Shown here: one piece after another, positions 1-15,841 of the stretch
Position numbering within the stretch: the first letter of the stretch is position 1
How the letters are laid out: each line of letters starts with the position of its first letter
DNA from: Sipunculus nudus
Taxonomy: Eukaryota; Annelida; Sipuncula; Golfingiida; Sipunculidae
Direction: 5' to 3'
DNA: 64,000 nucleotides
Assembly (NCBI GenBank): GCA_026874595.1
Contig: CM049306.1
Coordinates: forward strand, 103,553,142-103,617,141
The notes under the pieces: model-generated
Database searches by the model: none
Told to the model about the DNA's origin: nothing
Seen by the model: the letters and a program-made list of their open reading frames with translations, nothing else
Position numbers and translations under genes: made by a program

Positions 1-3000
1 CATTTAGGTAGGTGCATATCTTGACTTCCTTACCATTTAGGTAGGTGCGCATCTTGACTTCCTTACCATTTAGGTAGGTGTACATCTTGACTTCCTTACC
101 ATTTAGGTAGGTGCGCATCTTGACTTCCTTACCATTTAGGTAGGTGGGCATCTTGACTTCCTTACCATTTAGGTAGGTGGGCATCTTGACTTCCTTACCA
201 TTTAGGTAGGTGCGCATCTTGACTTCCTTACCATTTAGGTAGGTGCACATCTTGACTTCTTAACCATTTAGGTAGGTGCACATCTTGACTTCCTTACCAT
301 TTAGGTAGGTGCGCATCTTGACTTCCTTACCATTTAGGCCTTACCATTTAGGTAGGTGCACATCTTGACTTCCTTACCATTTAGGTAGGTGCGCATCTTG
401 ACTTCCTTACCATTTAGGTAGGTGCACATCTTGACTTCCTTACCATTTAGGTAGGTGCGCATCTTGACTTCCTTACCATTTAGGTAGGTGCGCATCTTGA
501 CTTCCTTACCATTTAGGTAGGTGCACATCTTACTTCTTAACCATTTAGGTAGGTGCACATCTTGACTTCCTTACCATTTAGGTAGGTGCACATCTTGACT
601 TCCTTACCATTTATGTAGGTGCACATCTTGACTTCCTTACCATTTAGGTAGGTGCGCATCTTACTTCCTTACCATTTAGGTAGGTGCACATCTTACTTCC
701 TTACCATTTAGGTAAGTGCGCATCTTGACTTCCTTACCATTTAGGTAGGTGCACATCTTGACTTCCTTACCATTTAGGTAGGTGCGCATCTTGACTTCCT
801 TACCATTTATGTAGGTGCACATCTTGATTTCCTTACCATTTAGGTAGGTGCACATCTTGACTTCCTTACCATTTAGGTAGGTGTACATCATACTTCCTTA
901 CCATTTAGGTAGGTGCACATCTTACTTCCTTACCATTTAGGTAGGTGCACATCTTACTTCTTAACCATTTAGGTAGGTGCACATCTTGACCTCCTTACCA
1001 TTTAGGTAGGTGCACATCTTGACTTCCTTACCGTTTAGGTAGGTGCACATCTTACTTCCTTACCATTTATGTAGGTCCACATCATACTTCCTTACCATTT
1101 AGGTAGGTGCACATCTTGACTTCCTTACCATTTAGGTAGGTGCACATCATACTTCCTTACCATTTAGGTAGGTGCACATCTTACTTCCTTACCATTTAGG
1201 TAGGTGCACATCTTACTTCTTAACCATTTAGGTAGGTGCACATCTTGACTTCCTTACCATTTAGGTAGGTGCACATCTTACTTCTTAACCATTTAGGTAG
1301 GTGCACATCTTGACTTCCTTACCATTTAGGTAGGTGCGCATCTTGACTTCCTTACCATTTAGGTAGGTGCGCATCTTGACTTCCTTACCATTTAGGTAGG
1401 TGCGCATCTTGACTTCCTTACCATTTAGGTAAGTGCGCATCTTGACTTCCTTACCATTTAGGTAGGTGCACATCTTGACTTCCTTACCATTTAGGTAGGT
1501 GCACATCTTGACTTCCTTACCATTTAGGTAGGTGCACATCTTGACTTCCTTACCATTTAGGTAGGTGCACATCATACTTCCTTACCATTTAGGTAGGTGC
1601 ACATCATACTTCCTTACCATTTAGGTAGGTGCACATCATACTTCCTTACCATTTAGGTAGGTGCACATCTTACTTCTTAACCATTTAGGTAGGTGCACAT
1701 CTTGACTTCCTTACCATTTAGGTAGGTGCACATCTTGACTTCCTTACCATTTAGGTAGGTGCACATCTTGACTTCCTTACCATTTAGGTAGGTGCACATC
1801 TTGACTTCCTTACCATTTAGGTAGGTGCACATCTTGACTTCCTTACCATTTAGGTAGGTGCGCATCTTGACTTCCTTACCATTTAGGTAGGTGCACATCT
1901 GACTTCCTTACCATTTAGGTAGGTGCACATCTTACTTCTTAACCATTTAGGTAGGTGCGCATCTTGACTTCCTTACCATTTAGGTAGGTGCGCATCTTGA
2001 CTTCCTTACCATTTAGGTAGGTGCACATCTTGACTTCCTTACCATTTAGTTAGGTGCACATCTTGACTTCCTTACCATTTAGGTAGGTGCACATCATACT
2101 TCCTTACCATTTAGGAAGGTGCACATCTTACTTCCTTACCATTTAGGTAGGTGCACATCTTACTTCCTTACCATTTAGGTAGGTGCACATCTTGACTTCC
2201 TTACCATTTAGGTAGGTGCGCATCTTGACTTCCTTACCATTTAGGTAGGTGCACATCTTGACTTCCTTACCATTTAGGTAGGTGTGCATCTTGACTTCCT
2301 TACCATTTAGGTAGGTGCACATCTTGATTTCCTTACCATTTAGGTAGGTGCACATCTTGACTTCCTTACCATTTAGGTAGGTGCACATCTTACTTCTTAA
2401 CCATTTAGGTAGGTGCACATCTTGACTTCCTTACCATTTAGGTAGGTGCACATCTTGACTTCCTTACCATTTAGGTTGGTGCACATCTTGACTTCCTTAC
2501 CATTTAGGTAGGTGCACATCTTGACTTCCTTACCATTTAGGTAGGTGCGCATCTTGACTTCCTTACCATTTAGGTAGGTGCACATCTTGACTTCTTAACC
2601 ATTTAGGTAGGTGCACATCTTGACTTCCTTACCATTTAGGTAGGTGCGCATCTTGACTTCCTTACCATTTAGGCCTTACCATTTAGGTAGGTGCACATCT
2701 TGACTTCCTTACCATTTAGGTAGGTGCGCATCTTGACTTCCTTACCATTTAGGTAGGTGCACATCTTGACTTCCTTACCATTTAGGTAGGTGCGCATCTT
2801 GACTTCCTTACCATTTAGGTAGGTGCGCATCTTGACTTCCTTACCATTTAGGTAGGTGCACATCTTACTTCTTAACCATTTAGGTAGGTGCACATCTTGA
2901 CTTCCTTACCATTTAGGTAGGTGCACATCTTGACTTCCTTACCATTTATGTAGGTGCACATCTTGACTTCCTTACCATTTAGGTAGGTGCGCATCTTACT

Positions 3001-6000
3001 TCCTTACCATTTAGGTAGGTGCACATCTTACTTCCTTACCATTTAGGTAAGTGCGCATCTTGACTTCCTTACCATTTAGGTAGGTGCACATCTTGACTTC
3101 CTTACCATTTAGGTAGGTGCGCATCTTGACTTCCTTACCATTTAGGTAGGTGCGCATCTTGACTTCCTTACCATTTAGGTAGGTGCCCATCTTGAATTCC
3201 TTACCATTTAGGTAGGTGCACATCTTGACTTCCTTACCATTTAGGTAGGTGCACATCTTACTTCTTAACCATTTAGGTAGGTGCACATCTTGACTTCCTT
3301 ACCATTTAGGTAGGTGCACATCTTGACTTCCTTACCATTTAGGTAGGTGCACATCTTGACTTCCTTACCATTTAGGTAGGTGCGCATCTTGACTTCCTTA
3401 CCATTTAGGTAGGTGCGCATCTTGACTTCCTTACCATTTAGGCCTTATCATTTAGGTAGGTGCACATCTTGACTTCCTCACCATTTAGGTAGGTGCGCAT
3501 CTTGACTTCCTTACCATTTAGGCCTAACCATTTAGGTAGGTGCACATCTTGACTTCCTTACCATTTAGGTAGGTGCGCATCTTGACTTCCTTACCATTTA
3601 GGTAGGTGCACATCTTGACTTCCTTACCATTTAGGTAGGTGCCCATCTTGACTTCCTTACCATTTAGGTAGGTGCACATCTTGACTTCCTTACCATTTAG
3701 GTAGGTGCCCATCTTGACTTCCTTACCATTTAGGTAGGTGCACATCTTGACTTCCTTACCATTTAGGTAGGTGCACATCTTGACTTCCTTACCATTTAGG
3801 TAGGTGCACATCTTACTTCTTAACCATTTAGGTAGGTGCACATCTTGCCCCCGTACCATTTAGGTAGGTGCACATCATACTTCCTTACCATTTAGGTAGG
3901 TGTACATCATACTTCCTTACCATTTAGGTAGGTGCACATCTTACTTCCTTACCATTTAGGTAGGTGCACATGTTACTTCTTAACCATTTAGGTAGGTGCA
4001 CATCTTGACTTCCTTACCATTTAGGTAGGTGCACATCTTGACTTCCTTACCATTTAGGTAGGTGCACATCTTGACTTCCTTACCATTTAGGTAGGTGCAC
4101 ATCTTGACTTCCTTACCATTTAGGTAGGTGCACATCTTGACTTCCTTACCATTTAGGTAGGTGCGCATCTTGACTTCCTAACCATTTAGGTAGGTGCACA
4201 TCTTACTTCCTTACCATTTAGGTAGGTGCACATCTTACTTCTTAACCATTTAGGTAGGTGACCATCTTGACTTCCTTACCATTTAGGTAGGTGCACATCT
4301 TGACTTCCTTACCATTTAGGTAGGTGCACATCTTGACTTCCTTACCATTTAGGTAAGTGCACATCTTGACTTCCTTACCATTTAGGTAGGTGCACATCAT
4401 ACTTCCTTACCATTTAGGTAGGTGCACATCTTACCTTCTTACCATTTAGGTAGGTGCACATCTTACTTCTTAACCATTTAGGTAGGTGCACATCTTGACT
4501 TCCTAACCATTTAGGTAGGTGCACATCTTGACTTCCTTACCATTTAGGTAGGTGCGCATCTTGATTTCCTTACCATTTAGGTAGGTGCACATCTTGACTT
4601 CCTTACCATTTAGGTAGGTGCACATCTTGACTTCCTTACCATTTAGGTAGGTGCACATCTTGACTTCCTTACCATTTAGGTAGGTGCACATCTTGACTTC
4701 CTTACCATTAAGGTAGGTGCACATCTTGACTTCCTTACCATTTAGGTAGGTGCGCATCTTACTTCCTTACCATTTAGGTAGGTGCACATCTTGACTTCCT
4801 TACCATTTAGGTAGATGCACATATTGACTTCCTTACCATTAAGGTAGGTGCACATCTTGACTTCCTTACCATTTAGGTAGGTGCACATCTTGACTTCCTT
4901 ACCATTTAGGTAGGTGCGCATCTTACTTCCTTACCATTTAGGTAGGTGCACATCTTACTTCCTTACCATTTAGGTAGGTGTGCATCTTGACTTCCTTACC
5001 ATTTAGGTAGGTGCACATCTTGACTTCCTTACCATTTAGGTAGGTGCGCATCTTGACTTCCTTACCATTTAGGTAGGTGCACATCTTGATTTCCTTACCA
5101 TTTAGGTAGGTGCACATCTTGACTTCCTTACCATTTAGGTAGGTGCACATCTTACTTCTTAACCATTTAGGTAGGTGCACATCTTGACTTCCTTACCATT
5201 TAGGTAGGTGCACATCTTGACTTCCTTACCATTTAGGTAGGTGCACATCTTGACTTCCTTACCATTTAGGTAGGTGCACATCTTGACTTCCTTACCATTT
5301 AGGTAGGTGCGCATCTTGACTTCCTTACCATTTAGGTAGGTGTACATCTTGACTTCCTTACCATTTAGGTAGGTGCTCATCTTGACTTCCTTACCATTTA
5401 GGTAGGTGCGCATCTTGACTTCCTTACCATTTAGGCCTTACCATTTAGGTAGGTGTACATCATACTTCCTTACCATTTAGGTAGGTGCACATCTTACTTC
5501 CTTACCATTTAGGTAGGTGCACATCTTACTTCTTAACCATTTAGGTAGGTGCACATCTTGACTTCCTTACCATTTAGGTAGGTGCACATCTTGACGTCCT
5601 TACCATTTAGGTAGGTGCACATCTTGACTTCCTTACCATTTAGGTAGGTGCACATCTTGACTTCCTTACCATTTAGGTAGGTGCGCATCTTGACTTCCTT
5701 ACCATTTAGGTAGGTGGGCATCTTGAATTCCTTACCATTTAGGTAGGTGGGCATCTTGACTTCCTTACCATTTAGGTAGGTGCGCATCTTGACTTCCTTA
5801 CCATTTAGGTAGGTGCACATCTTGACTTCCTTATCATTTAGGTGGGTGCACAACTTTACTTCCTTACCATTTAGGTAGGTGCACATCTTGACTTCCTTAC
5901 CATTTAGGTAGGTGCGCATCTTGACTTCCTTACCATTTAGGCCTTACCATTTAGGTAGGTGCACATCTTGACTTCCTTACCATTTAGGTAGGTGCGGATC

Positions 6001-9000
6001 TTGACTTCCTTACCATTTAGGTAGGTGCACATCTTGACTTCCTTACCATTTAGGTAGGTGCGCATCTTGACTTCCTTACCATTTAGGTAGGTGCGCATCT
6101 TGACTTCCTTACCATTTAGGTAGGTGCACATCTTACTTCTTAACCATTTAGGTAGGTGCACATCTTGACTTCCTTACCATTTAGGTAGGTGCACATCTTG
6201 ACTTCCTTACCATTTAGGTAGGTGCACATCTTGTCTTCCTTACCATTTAGGTAGGTGCGCATCTTACTTCCTTACCATTTAGGTAGGTGCACATCTTACT
6301 TCCTTACCATTTAGGTAGGTGCGCATCTTGACTTCCTTACCATTTAGGTAGGTGCACATCTTGACTTCCTTACCATTTAGGTAGGTGCGCATCTTGACTT
6401 CCTTACCATTTAGGTAGGTGCACATCTTGATTTCCTTACCATTTAGGTAGGTGCACATCTTGACTTCCTTACCATTTAGGTAGGTGTACATCATACTTCC
6501 TTACCATTTAGGTAGGTGCACATCTTACTTCCTTACCATTTAGGTAGGTGCACATCTTACTTCTTAACCATTTAGGTAGGTGCACATCTTGACTTCCTTA
6601 CCATTTAGGTAGGTGCACATCTTGACTTCCTTACCATTTAGGTAGGTGCACATCTTACTTCCTTACCATTTATGTAGGTCCACATCATACTTCCTTACCA
6701 TTTAGGTAGGTGCACATCTTGACTTCCTTACCATTTAGGTAGGTGCACATCTTACTTCCTTACCATTTATGTAGGTGCACATCATACTTCCTTACCATTT
6801 AGGTAGGTGTACATCATACTTCCTTACCATTTAGGTAGGTGCACATCTTACTTCCTTACCATTTAGGTAGGTGCACATCTTACTTCTTAACAATTTAGGT
6901 AGGTGCACATCTTGACTTTCTTACCATTTAGGTAGGTGCACATCTTGACTTCCTTACCATTTAGGTAGGTGCACATCTTGACGTCCTTACCATTTAGGTA
7001 GGTGCACATCTTACTTCTTAACCATTTAGGTAGGTGCACATCTTGACTTCCTTACCATTTAGGTAGGTGCACATCTTGACTTCCTTACCATTTAGGTAGG
7101 TGCACATCTTGACGTCCTTACCATTTAGGTAGGTGCGCATCTTGACTTCTTTACCATTTAGGTAGGTGCACATCTTGACTTCCTTACCATTTAGGTAGGT
7201 GCGCATCTTGACTTCCTTACCATTTAGGTAGGTGTACATCTTGACTTCCTTACCATTTAGGTAGGTGCACATCTTGACTTCCTTACCATTTAGGTAGGTG
7301 CACATCTTGACTTCCTTAACATTTAGGTAGGTGCACATCTTGACTTCCTTACCATTTAGGTAGGTGCACATCTTGACTTCCTTACCATTTAGGTAGGTGC
7401 GCATCTTACTTCCTTACCATTTAGGTAGGTGCACATCTTACTTCCTTACCATTTAGGTAGGTGCACATCTTGACTTCCTTACCATTTAGGTAGGTGCACA
7501 TCTTGACTTCCTTACCATTTAGGTAGGTGCACATCTTGACTTCCTTACCATTTAGGTAGGTGCACATCATACTTCCTTACCATTTAGGTAGGTGCACATC
7601 TTACTTCCTTACCATTTAGGTAGGTGCACATCTTACTTCTTAACCATTTAGGTAGGTGCACATCTTGACTTCCTTACCATTTAGGTAGGTGCACATCTTG
7701 ACTTCCTTACCATTTAGGTAGGTGCACATCTTACTTCCTTAACATTTATGTAGGTCCACATCATACTTCCTTACCATTTAGGTAGGTGCACATCTTGACT
7801 TCCTTACCATTTAGGTAGGTGCACATCTTACTTCCTTACCATTTATGTAGGTGCACATCATACTTCCTTACCATTTAGGTAGGTGTACATCATACTTCCT
7901 TACCATTTAGGTAGGTGCACATCTTACTTCCTTACCATTTAGGTAGGTGCACATCTTACTTCTTAACCATTTAGGTAGGTGCATATCTTGACTTCCTTAC
8001 CATTTAGGTAGGTGCACATCTTGACTTCCTTACCATTTAGGTAGGTGCAGATCTTGACGTCCTTACCTTTTAGGTAGGTGCACATCTTACTTCTTAACCA
8101 TTTAGGTAGGTGCACATCTTGACTTCCTTACCATTTAGGCAGGTGCACATCTTGACTTCCTTACCATTTAGGTAGGTGCACATCTTGACGTCCTTACCAT
8201 TTAGGTAGGTGCGCATCTTGACTTCTTTACCATTTAGGTAGGTGCACATCTTGACTTCCTTACCATTAAGGTAGGTGCACATCTTGACTTCCTTACCATT
8301 TAGGTAGGTGCGCATCTTGACTTCCTTACCATTTAGGTAGGTGTACATCTTGACTTCCTTACCATTTAGGTAGGTGCACATCTTGACTTTCTTACCATTT
8401 AGGTAGGTGCACATCTTGACTTCCTTACCATTTAGGTAGGTGCACATCTTGACTTCCTTACCATTTAGGTAGGTGCACATCTTGACTTCCTTACCATTGA
8501 GGTAGGTGCACATCTTACTTCTTAACCATTTAGGTAGGTGCACATCTTGACTTCCTTACCATTTAGGTAGGTGCGCATCTTGACTTCCTTACCATTTAGG
8601 TAGGTGCACATCTTGACTTCCTTACCATTTAGTTAGGTGCACATCTTGACTTCCTTACCATTTAGGTAGGTGCACATCATACTTCCTTACCATTTAGGTA
8701 GGTGCACATCTTACTTCCTTACCATTTAGGTAGGTGCACATCTTACTTCCTTACCATTTAGGTAGGTGCACATCTTGACTTCCTTACCATTTAGGTAGGT
8801 GCACATCTTGACTTCCTTACCATTTAGGTAGGTGCGCATCTTGACTTCCTAACCATTTAGGTAGGTGCGCATCTTGACTTCCTTACCATTTAGGTAGGTG
8901 CACATCTTGACTTCCTTACCATTTAGGTAGGTGCACATCTTACTTCTTAACCATTTAGGTAGGTGCACATCTTGACTTCCTTACCATTTAGGTAGGTGCA

Positions 9001-10511
9001 CATCTTGACTTCCTTACCATTTAGGTAGGTGCACATCTTGACTTCCTTACCATTTAGGTAGGTGCGCATCTTGACTTCCTTACCATTTAGGTAGGTGCGC
9101 ATCTTGACTTCCTTACCATTTAGGCCTTAACATTTAGGTAGGTGCACATCTTGACTTCCTCACCATTTAGGTAGGTGCGCATCTTGACTTCCTTACCATT
9201 TAGGCCTAACCATTTAGGTAGGTGCACATCTTGACTTCCTTACCATTTAGGTAGGTGCGCATCTTGACTTCCTTACCATTTAGGTAGGTGCACATCTTGA
9301 CTTCCTTACCATTTAGGTAGGTGCCCATCTTGACTTCCTTACCATTTAGGTAGGTGCACATCTTGACTTCCTTACCATTTAGGTAGGTGCCCATCTTGAC
9401 TTCCTTACCATTTAGGTAGGTGCACATCTTGACTTCCTTTCCATTTAGGTAGGTGCACATCTTGACTTCCTTACCATTTAGGTAGGTGCACATCTTACTT
9501 CTTAACCATTTAGGTAGGTGCACATCTTGACTTCCTTACCATTTAGGTAGGTGCACATCATACTTCCTTACCATTTAGGTAGGTGTACATCATACTTCCT
9601 TACCATTTAGGTAGGTGCACATCTTACTTCCTTACCATTTAGGTAGGTGCACATCTTACTTCTTAACCATTTAGGTAGGTGCACATCTTGACTTCCTTAC
9701 CATTTAGGTAGGTGCACATCTTGACTTCCTTACCATTTAGGTAGGTGCGCATCTTGACTTCCTTACCATTTAGGTAGGTGGGCATCTTGACTTCCTTACC
9801 ATTTAGGTAGGTGGGCATCTTGACTTCCTTACCATTTAGGTAGGTGCACATCTTGACTTCCTTACCATTTAGGTGGGTGCACATCTTCACTTCCTTACCA
9901 TTTAGGTAGGTGCACATCTTGACTTCCTTACCATTTAGGTAGCTGCGCATCTTGACTTCCTTACCATTTAGGCCTTACCATTTAGGTAGGTGCACATCTT
10001 GACTTCCTTACCATTTAGGTAGGTGCGGATCTTGACTTCCTTACCATTTAGGTAGGTGCACATCTTGACTTCCTTACCATTTAGGTAGGTGCGCATCTTG
10101 ACTTCCTAACCATTTAGGTAGGTGCGCATCTTGACTTCCTTACCATTTAGGTAGGTGCACATCTTACTTCTTAACCATTTAGGTAGGTGCACATCTTGAC
10201 TTCCTTACCATTTAGGTAGGTGCACATCTTGACTTCCTTACCATTTAGGTAGGTGCACATCTTGACTTCCTTACCATTTAGGTAGGTGCGCATCTTACTT
10301 CCTTACCATTTAGGTAGGTGCACATCTTACTTCCTTACCATTTAGGTAGGTGCGCATCTTGACTTCCTTACCATTTAGGTAGGTGCACATCTTGACTTCC
10401 TTACCATTTAGGTAGGTGCACATCTTACTTCTTAACCATTTAGGTAGGTGCACATCTTGACTTCCTTACCATTTAGGTAGGTGCACATCTTGACTTCCTT
10501 ACCATTTAGGT

Positions 10512-13500
10512 AGGTGTACATCATACTTCCTTACCATTTAGGTAGGTGCACATCTTACTTCCTTACCATTTAGGTAGGTGCACATCTTACTTCTTAACCA
10601 TTTAGGTAGGTGCACATCTTGACTTCCTTACCATTTAGGTAGGTGCACATCTTGACTTCCTTACCATTTAGGTAGGTGCACATCTTACTTCCTTACCATT
10701 TATGTAGGTCCACATCATACTTCCTTACCATTTAGGTAGGTGCACATCTTGACTTCCTTACCATTTAGGTAGGTGCACATCTTACTTCCTTACCATTTAT
10801 GTAGGTGCACATCATACTTCCTTACCATTTAGGTAGGTGTACATCATACTTCCTTACCATTTAGGTAGGTGCACATCTTACTTCCTTACCATTTAGGTAG
10901 GTGCACATCTTACTTCTTAACCATTTAGGTAGGTGCACATCTTGACTTCCTTACCATTTAGGTAGGTGCACATCTTGACTTCCTTACCATTTAGGTAGGT
11001 GCACATCTTGACGTCCTTACCATTTAGGTAGGTGCACATCTTACTTCTTAACCATTTAGGTAGGTGCACATCTTGACTTCCTTACCATTTAGGTAGGTGC
11101 ACATCTTGACTTCCTTACCATTTAGGTAGGTGCACATCTTGACGTCCTTACCATTTAGGTAGGTGCACATCTTACTTCTTAACCATTTAGGTAGGTGCAC
11201 ATCTTGACTTCCTTACCATTTAGGTAGGTGCGCATCTTACTTCCTTACCATTTAGGTAGGTGCACATCTTACTTCCTTACCATTTAGGTAGGTGCACATC
11301 TTGACTTCCTTACCATTTAGGTAGGTGCACATCTTGACTTCCTTACCATTTAGGTAGGTGCACATCTTGACTTCCTTACCATTTAGGTAGGTGCACATCT
11401 TGACTTCCTTACCATTTAGGTAGGTGCGCATCTTACTTCCTTACCATTTAGGTAGGTGCACATCTTACTTCCTTACCATTTAGGTAGGTGCGCATCTTGA
11501 CTTCTTTACCATTTAGGTAGGTGCACATCTTGACTTCCTTACCATTTAGGTAGGTGCGCATCTTGACTTCCTTACCATTTAGGTAGGTGCACATCTTGAC
11601 TTCCTTACCATTTAGGTAGTTGCACATCTTGACTTCCTTACCATTTAGGTAGGTGTACATAATACTTCCTTACCATTTAGGTAGGTGCACATCTTACTTC
11701 CTTACCATTTAGGTAGGTGCACATCTTACTTCTTAACCATTTAGGTAGGTGCACATCTTGACTTCCTTACCATTTAGGTAGGTGCACATCTTGACTTCCT
11801 TACCATTTAGGTAGGTGCACATCTTACTTCCTTACCATTTATGTAGGTCCACATCATACTTCCTTACCATTTAGGTAGGTGCACATCTTGACTTCCTTAC
11901 CATTTAGGTAGGTGCACATCTTACTTCCTTACCATTTATGTAGGTGCACATCATACTTCCTTACCATTTAGGTAGGTGTACATCATACTTCCTTACCATT
12001 TAGGTAGGTGCACATCTTACTTCCTTACCATTTAGGTAGGTGCACATCTTACTTCTTAACCATTTAGGTAGGTGCACATCTTGACTTCCTTACCATTTAG
12101 GTAGGTGCACATCTTGACTTCCTTACCATTTAGGTAGGTGCACATCTTGACGTCCTTACCATTTAGGTAGGTGCACATCTTACTTCTTAACCATTTAGGT
12201 AGGTGCACATCTTGACTTCCTTACCATTTAGGTAGGTGCACATCTTGACTTCCTTACCATTTAGGTAGGTGCACATCTTGACGTCCTTACCATTTAGGTA
12301 GGTGCGCATCTTGACTTCTTTACCATTTAGGTAGGTGCACATCTTGACTTCCTTACCATTAAGGTAGGTGCACATCTTGACTTCCTTACCATTTAGGTAG
12401 GTGCGCATCTTGACTTCCTTACCATTTAGGTAGGTGTGCATCTTGACTTCCTTACCATTTAGGTAGGTGCACATCTTGACTTTCTTACCATTTAGGTAGG
12501 TGCACATCTTGACTTCCTTACCATTTAGGTAGGTGCACATCTTGACTTCCTTACCATTTAGGTAGGTGCACATCTTGACTTCCTTACCATTTAGGTAGGT
12601 GCGCATCTTACTTCCTTACCATTTAGGTAGGTGCACATCTTACTTCCTTACCATTTAGGTAGGTGCACATCTTGACTTCCTTACCATTTAGGTAGGTGCA
12701 CATCTTGACTTCCTTACCATTTAGGTAGGTGCACATCTTGACTTCCTTACCATTTAGGTAGGTGCACATCTTGACTTCCTTACCATTTAGGTAGGTGCGC
12801 ATCTTACTTCCTTACCATTTAGGTAGGTGCACATCTTACTTCCTTACCATTTAGGTAGGTGCGCATCTTGACTTCTTTACCATTTAGGTAGGTGCACATC
12901 TTGACTTCCTTACCATTTAGGTAGGTGCGCATCTTGACTTCCTTACCATTTAGGTAGGTGCACATCTTGACTTCCTTACCATTTAGGTAGTTGCACATCT
13001 TGACTTCCTTACCATTTAGGTAGGTGTACATCATACTTCCTTACCATTTAGGTAGGTGCACATCTTACTTCCTTACCATTTAGGTAGGTGCACATCTTAC
13101 TTCTTAACCATTTAGGTAGGTGCACATCTTGACTTCCTTACCATTTAGGTAGGTGCACATCTTGACTTCCTTACCATTTAGGTAGGTGCACATCTTACTT
13201 CCTTACCATTTATGTAGGTCCACATCATACTTCCTTACCATTTAGGTAGGTGCACATCTTGACTTCCTTACCATTTAGGTAGGTGCACATCTTACTTCCT
13301 TACCATTTATGTAAGTGCACATCATACTTCCTTACCATTTAGGTAGGTGTACATCATACTTCCTTACCATTTAGGTAGGTGCACATCTTACTTCCTTACC
13401 ATTTAGGTAGGTGCACATCTTACTTCTTAACCATTTAGGTAGGTGCACATCTTGACTTCCTTACCATTTAGGTAGGTGCACATCTTGACTTCCTTACCAT

Positions 13501-14400
13501 TTAGGTAGGTGCACATCTTGACGTCCTTACCATTTAGGTAGGTGCACATCTTACTTCTTAACCATTTAGGTAGGTGCACATCTTGACTTCCTTACCATTT
13601 AGGTAGGTGCACATCTTGACTTCCTTACCATTTAGGTAGGTGCACATCTTGACGTCCTTACCATTTAGGTAGGTGCGCATCTTGACTTCTTTACCATTTA
13701 GGTAGGTGCACATCTTGACTTCCTTACCATTAAGGTAGGTGCACATCTTGACTTCCTTACCATTAAGGTAGGTGCGCATCTTGACTTCCTTACCATTTAG
13801 GTAGGTGTTCATCTTGACTTCCTTACCATTTAGGTAGGTGCACATCTTGACTTTCTTACCATTTAGGTAGGTGCACATCTTGACTTCCTTACCATTTAGG
13901 TAGGTGCACATCTTGACTTCCTTACCATTTAGGTAGGTGCACACCTTGACTTCCTTACCATTTAGGTAGGTGCGCATCTTACTTCCTTACCATTTAGGTA
14001 GGTGCACATCTTACTTCCTTACCATTTAGGTAGGTGCACATCTTGACTTCCTTACCATTTAGGTAGGTGCACATCTTGACTTCCTTACCATTTAGGTAGG
14101 TGCACATCTTGACTTCCTTACCATTTAGGTAGGTGCACATCTTGACTTCCTTACCATTTAGGTAGGTGCGCATCTTACTTCCTTACCATTTAGGTAGGTG
14201 CACATCTTACTTCCTTACCATTTAGGTAGGTGCGCATCTTGACTTCTTTACCATTTAGGTAGGTGCACATCTTGACTTCCTTACCATTTAGGTAGGTGCG
14301 CATCTTGACTTCCTTACCATTTAGGTAGGTGCACATCTTGACTTCCTTACCATTTAGGTAGGTGCACATCTTGACTTCCTTACCATTTAGGTAGGTGTAC
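10512..14400. repeat. Higher-order repeat block, 1371-bp period
   Basis: Within the array the rare variant AGGTGTACAT followed by the 32-bp ATACTTCC type recurs at 10512, 11651, 13022 and 14393. The spacings are 1139, 1371 and 1371 bp. The surrounding order of variants (GACGTCC, CTTCTTAACC, CCATTAAGG and GTAGTTGCAC units) is also conserved between copies with few differences. The 1139-bp copy is shorter by 232 bp, about seven units. Similar variant order is seen near 6482 and 19032. This is a higher-order repeat, showing that segments of roughly 41 units were copied as blocks and fairly recently. Confidence 0.85.
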
Positions 14401-15841
14401 ATCATACTTCCTTACCATTTAGGTAGGTACACATCTTGACTTCCTTACCATTTAGGTAGGTGCGCATCTTGACTTCCTTACCATTTAGGCCTTACAATTT
14501 AGGTAGGTGCACATCTTGACTTCCTTACCATTTAAGTAGGTGCACATCTTGACTTCCTTACCATTTAGGTAGATGCGCATCTTGATTTCCTTACCATTTA
14601 GGTAGGTGCACATCTTGACTTCCTTACCATTTAGGTAGGTGCACATCTTGACTTCCTTACCATTTAGGTAGGTGTGCATCTTGACTTCCTTACCATTTAG
14701 GTAGGTGCGCATCTTGACTTCCTTACCATTTAGGTAGGTGCATATCTTAATTCTTTACCATTTAGGTAGGTGCACATCTCGACTTCCTTACCATTTAGGT
14801 AGGTGCACATCTTGACTTCTTTACCATTTAGGTAGGTGCACATCTTGACTTCCTTACCATTTAGGTAGGTGCGCATCTTGACTTCCTTACCATTTAGATA
14901 GGTGCACATCTTGACTTCCTTACCATTTAGGTAGGTGCACATCTTGACTTCCTTACCATTTAGGTAGGTGTACATCATACTTCCTTACCATTTAGGTGGG
15001 TACACATCTTGACTTCCTTACCATTTAGGTAGGTGCGCATCTTGACTTCCTTACCATTTAGGCCTTACCATTTAGGTAGGTGCACATCTTGACTTCCTTA
15101 CCATTTAGGTAGGTGCACATCTTGACTTCCTTACCATTTAGGTAGATGCGCCTCTTGATTTCCTTACCATTTAGGTAGGTGCACATCTTGACTTCCTTAC
15201 CATTTAGGTAGGTGCACATCTTGACTTCCTTACCATTTATGTAGGTGCGCATCTTGACTTCCTTACCATTTAGGCCTTACCATTTAGGTAGGTGCACATC
15301 TTGACTTCCTTACCATTTAGGTAGGTGCACATCTTGACTTCCTTACCATTTAGGTAGATGCGCATCTTGATTTCCTTACCATTTAGGTAGGTGCACATCT
15401 TGACTTCCTTACCATTTAGGTAGGTGCACATCTTGACTTCCTTACCATTTAGGTAGGTGTGCATCTTGACTTCCTTACCATTTAGGTAGGTGCGCATCTT
15501 GACTTCCTTACCATTTAGGTAGGTGCATATCTTACTTCTTAACCATTTAGGTAGGTGCACATCTCGACTTCCTTACCATTTAGGTAGGTGCACATCTTGA
15601 CTTCCTTACCATTTAGGTAGGTGCGCATCTTGACTTCCTTACCATTTATGTAGGTGCGCATCTTACTTCCTTACCATTTAGGTAGGTGCACATCTTACTT
15701 CCTTACCATTTAGGTAGGTGCGCATCTTGACTTCCTTACCATTTAGGTAGGTGCACATCTTGACTTCCTTACTATTTAGGTAGGTGCGCATCTTGACTTC
15801 CTTACCATTTAGGTAGGTGCGCATCTTGACTTCCTTACCAT

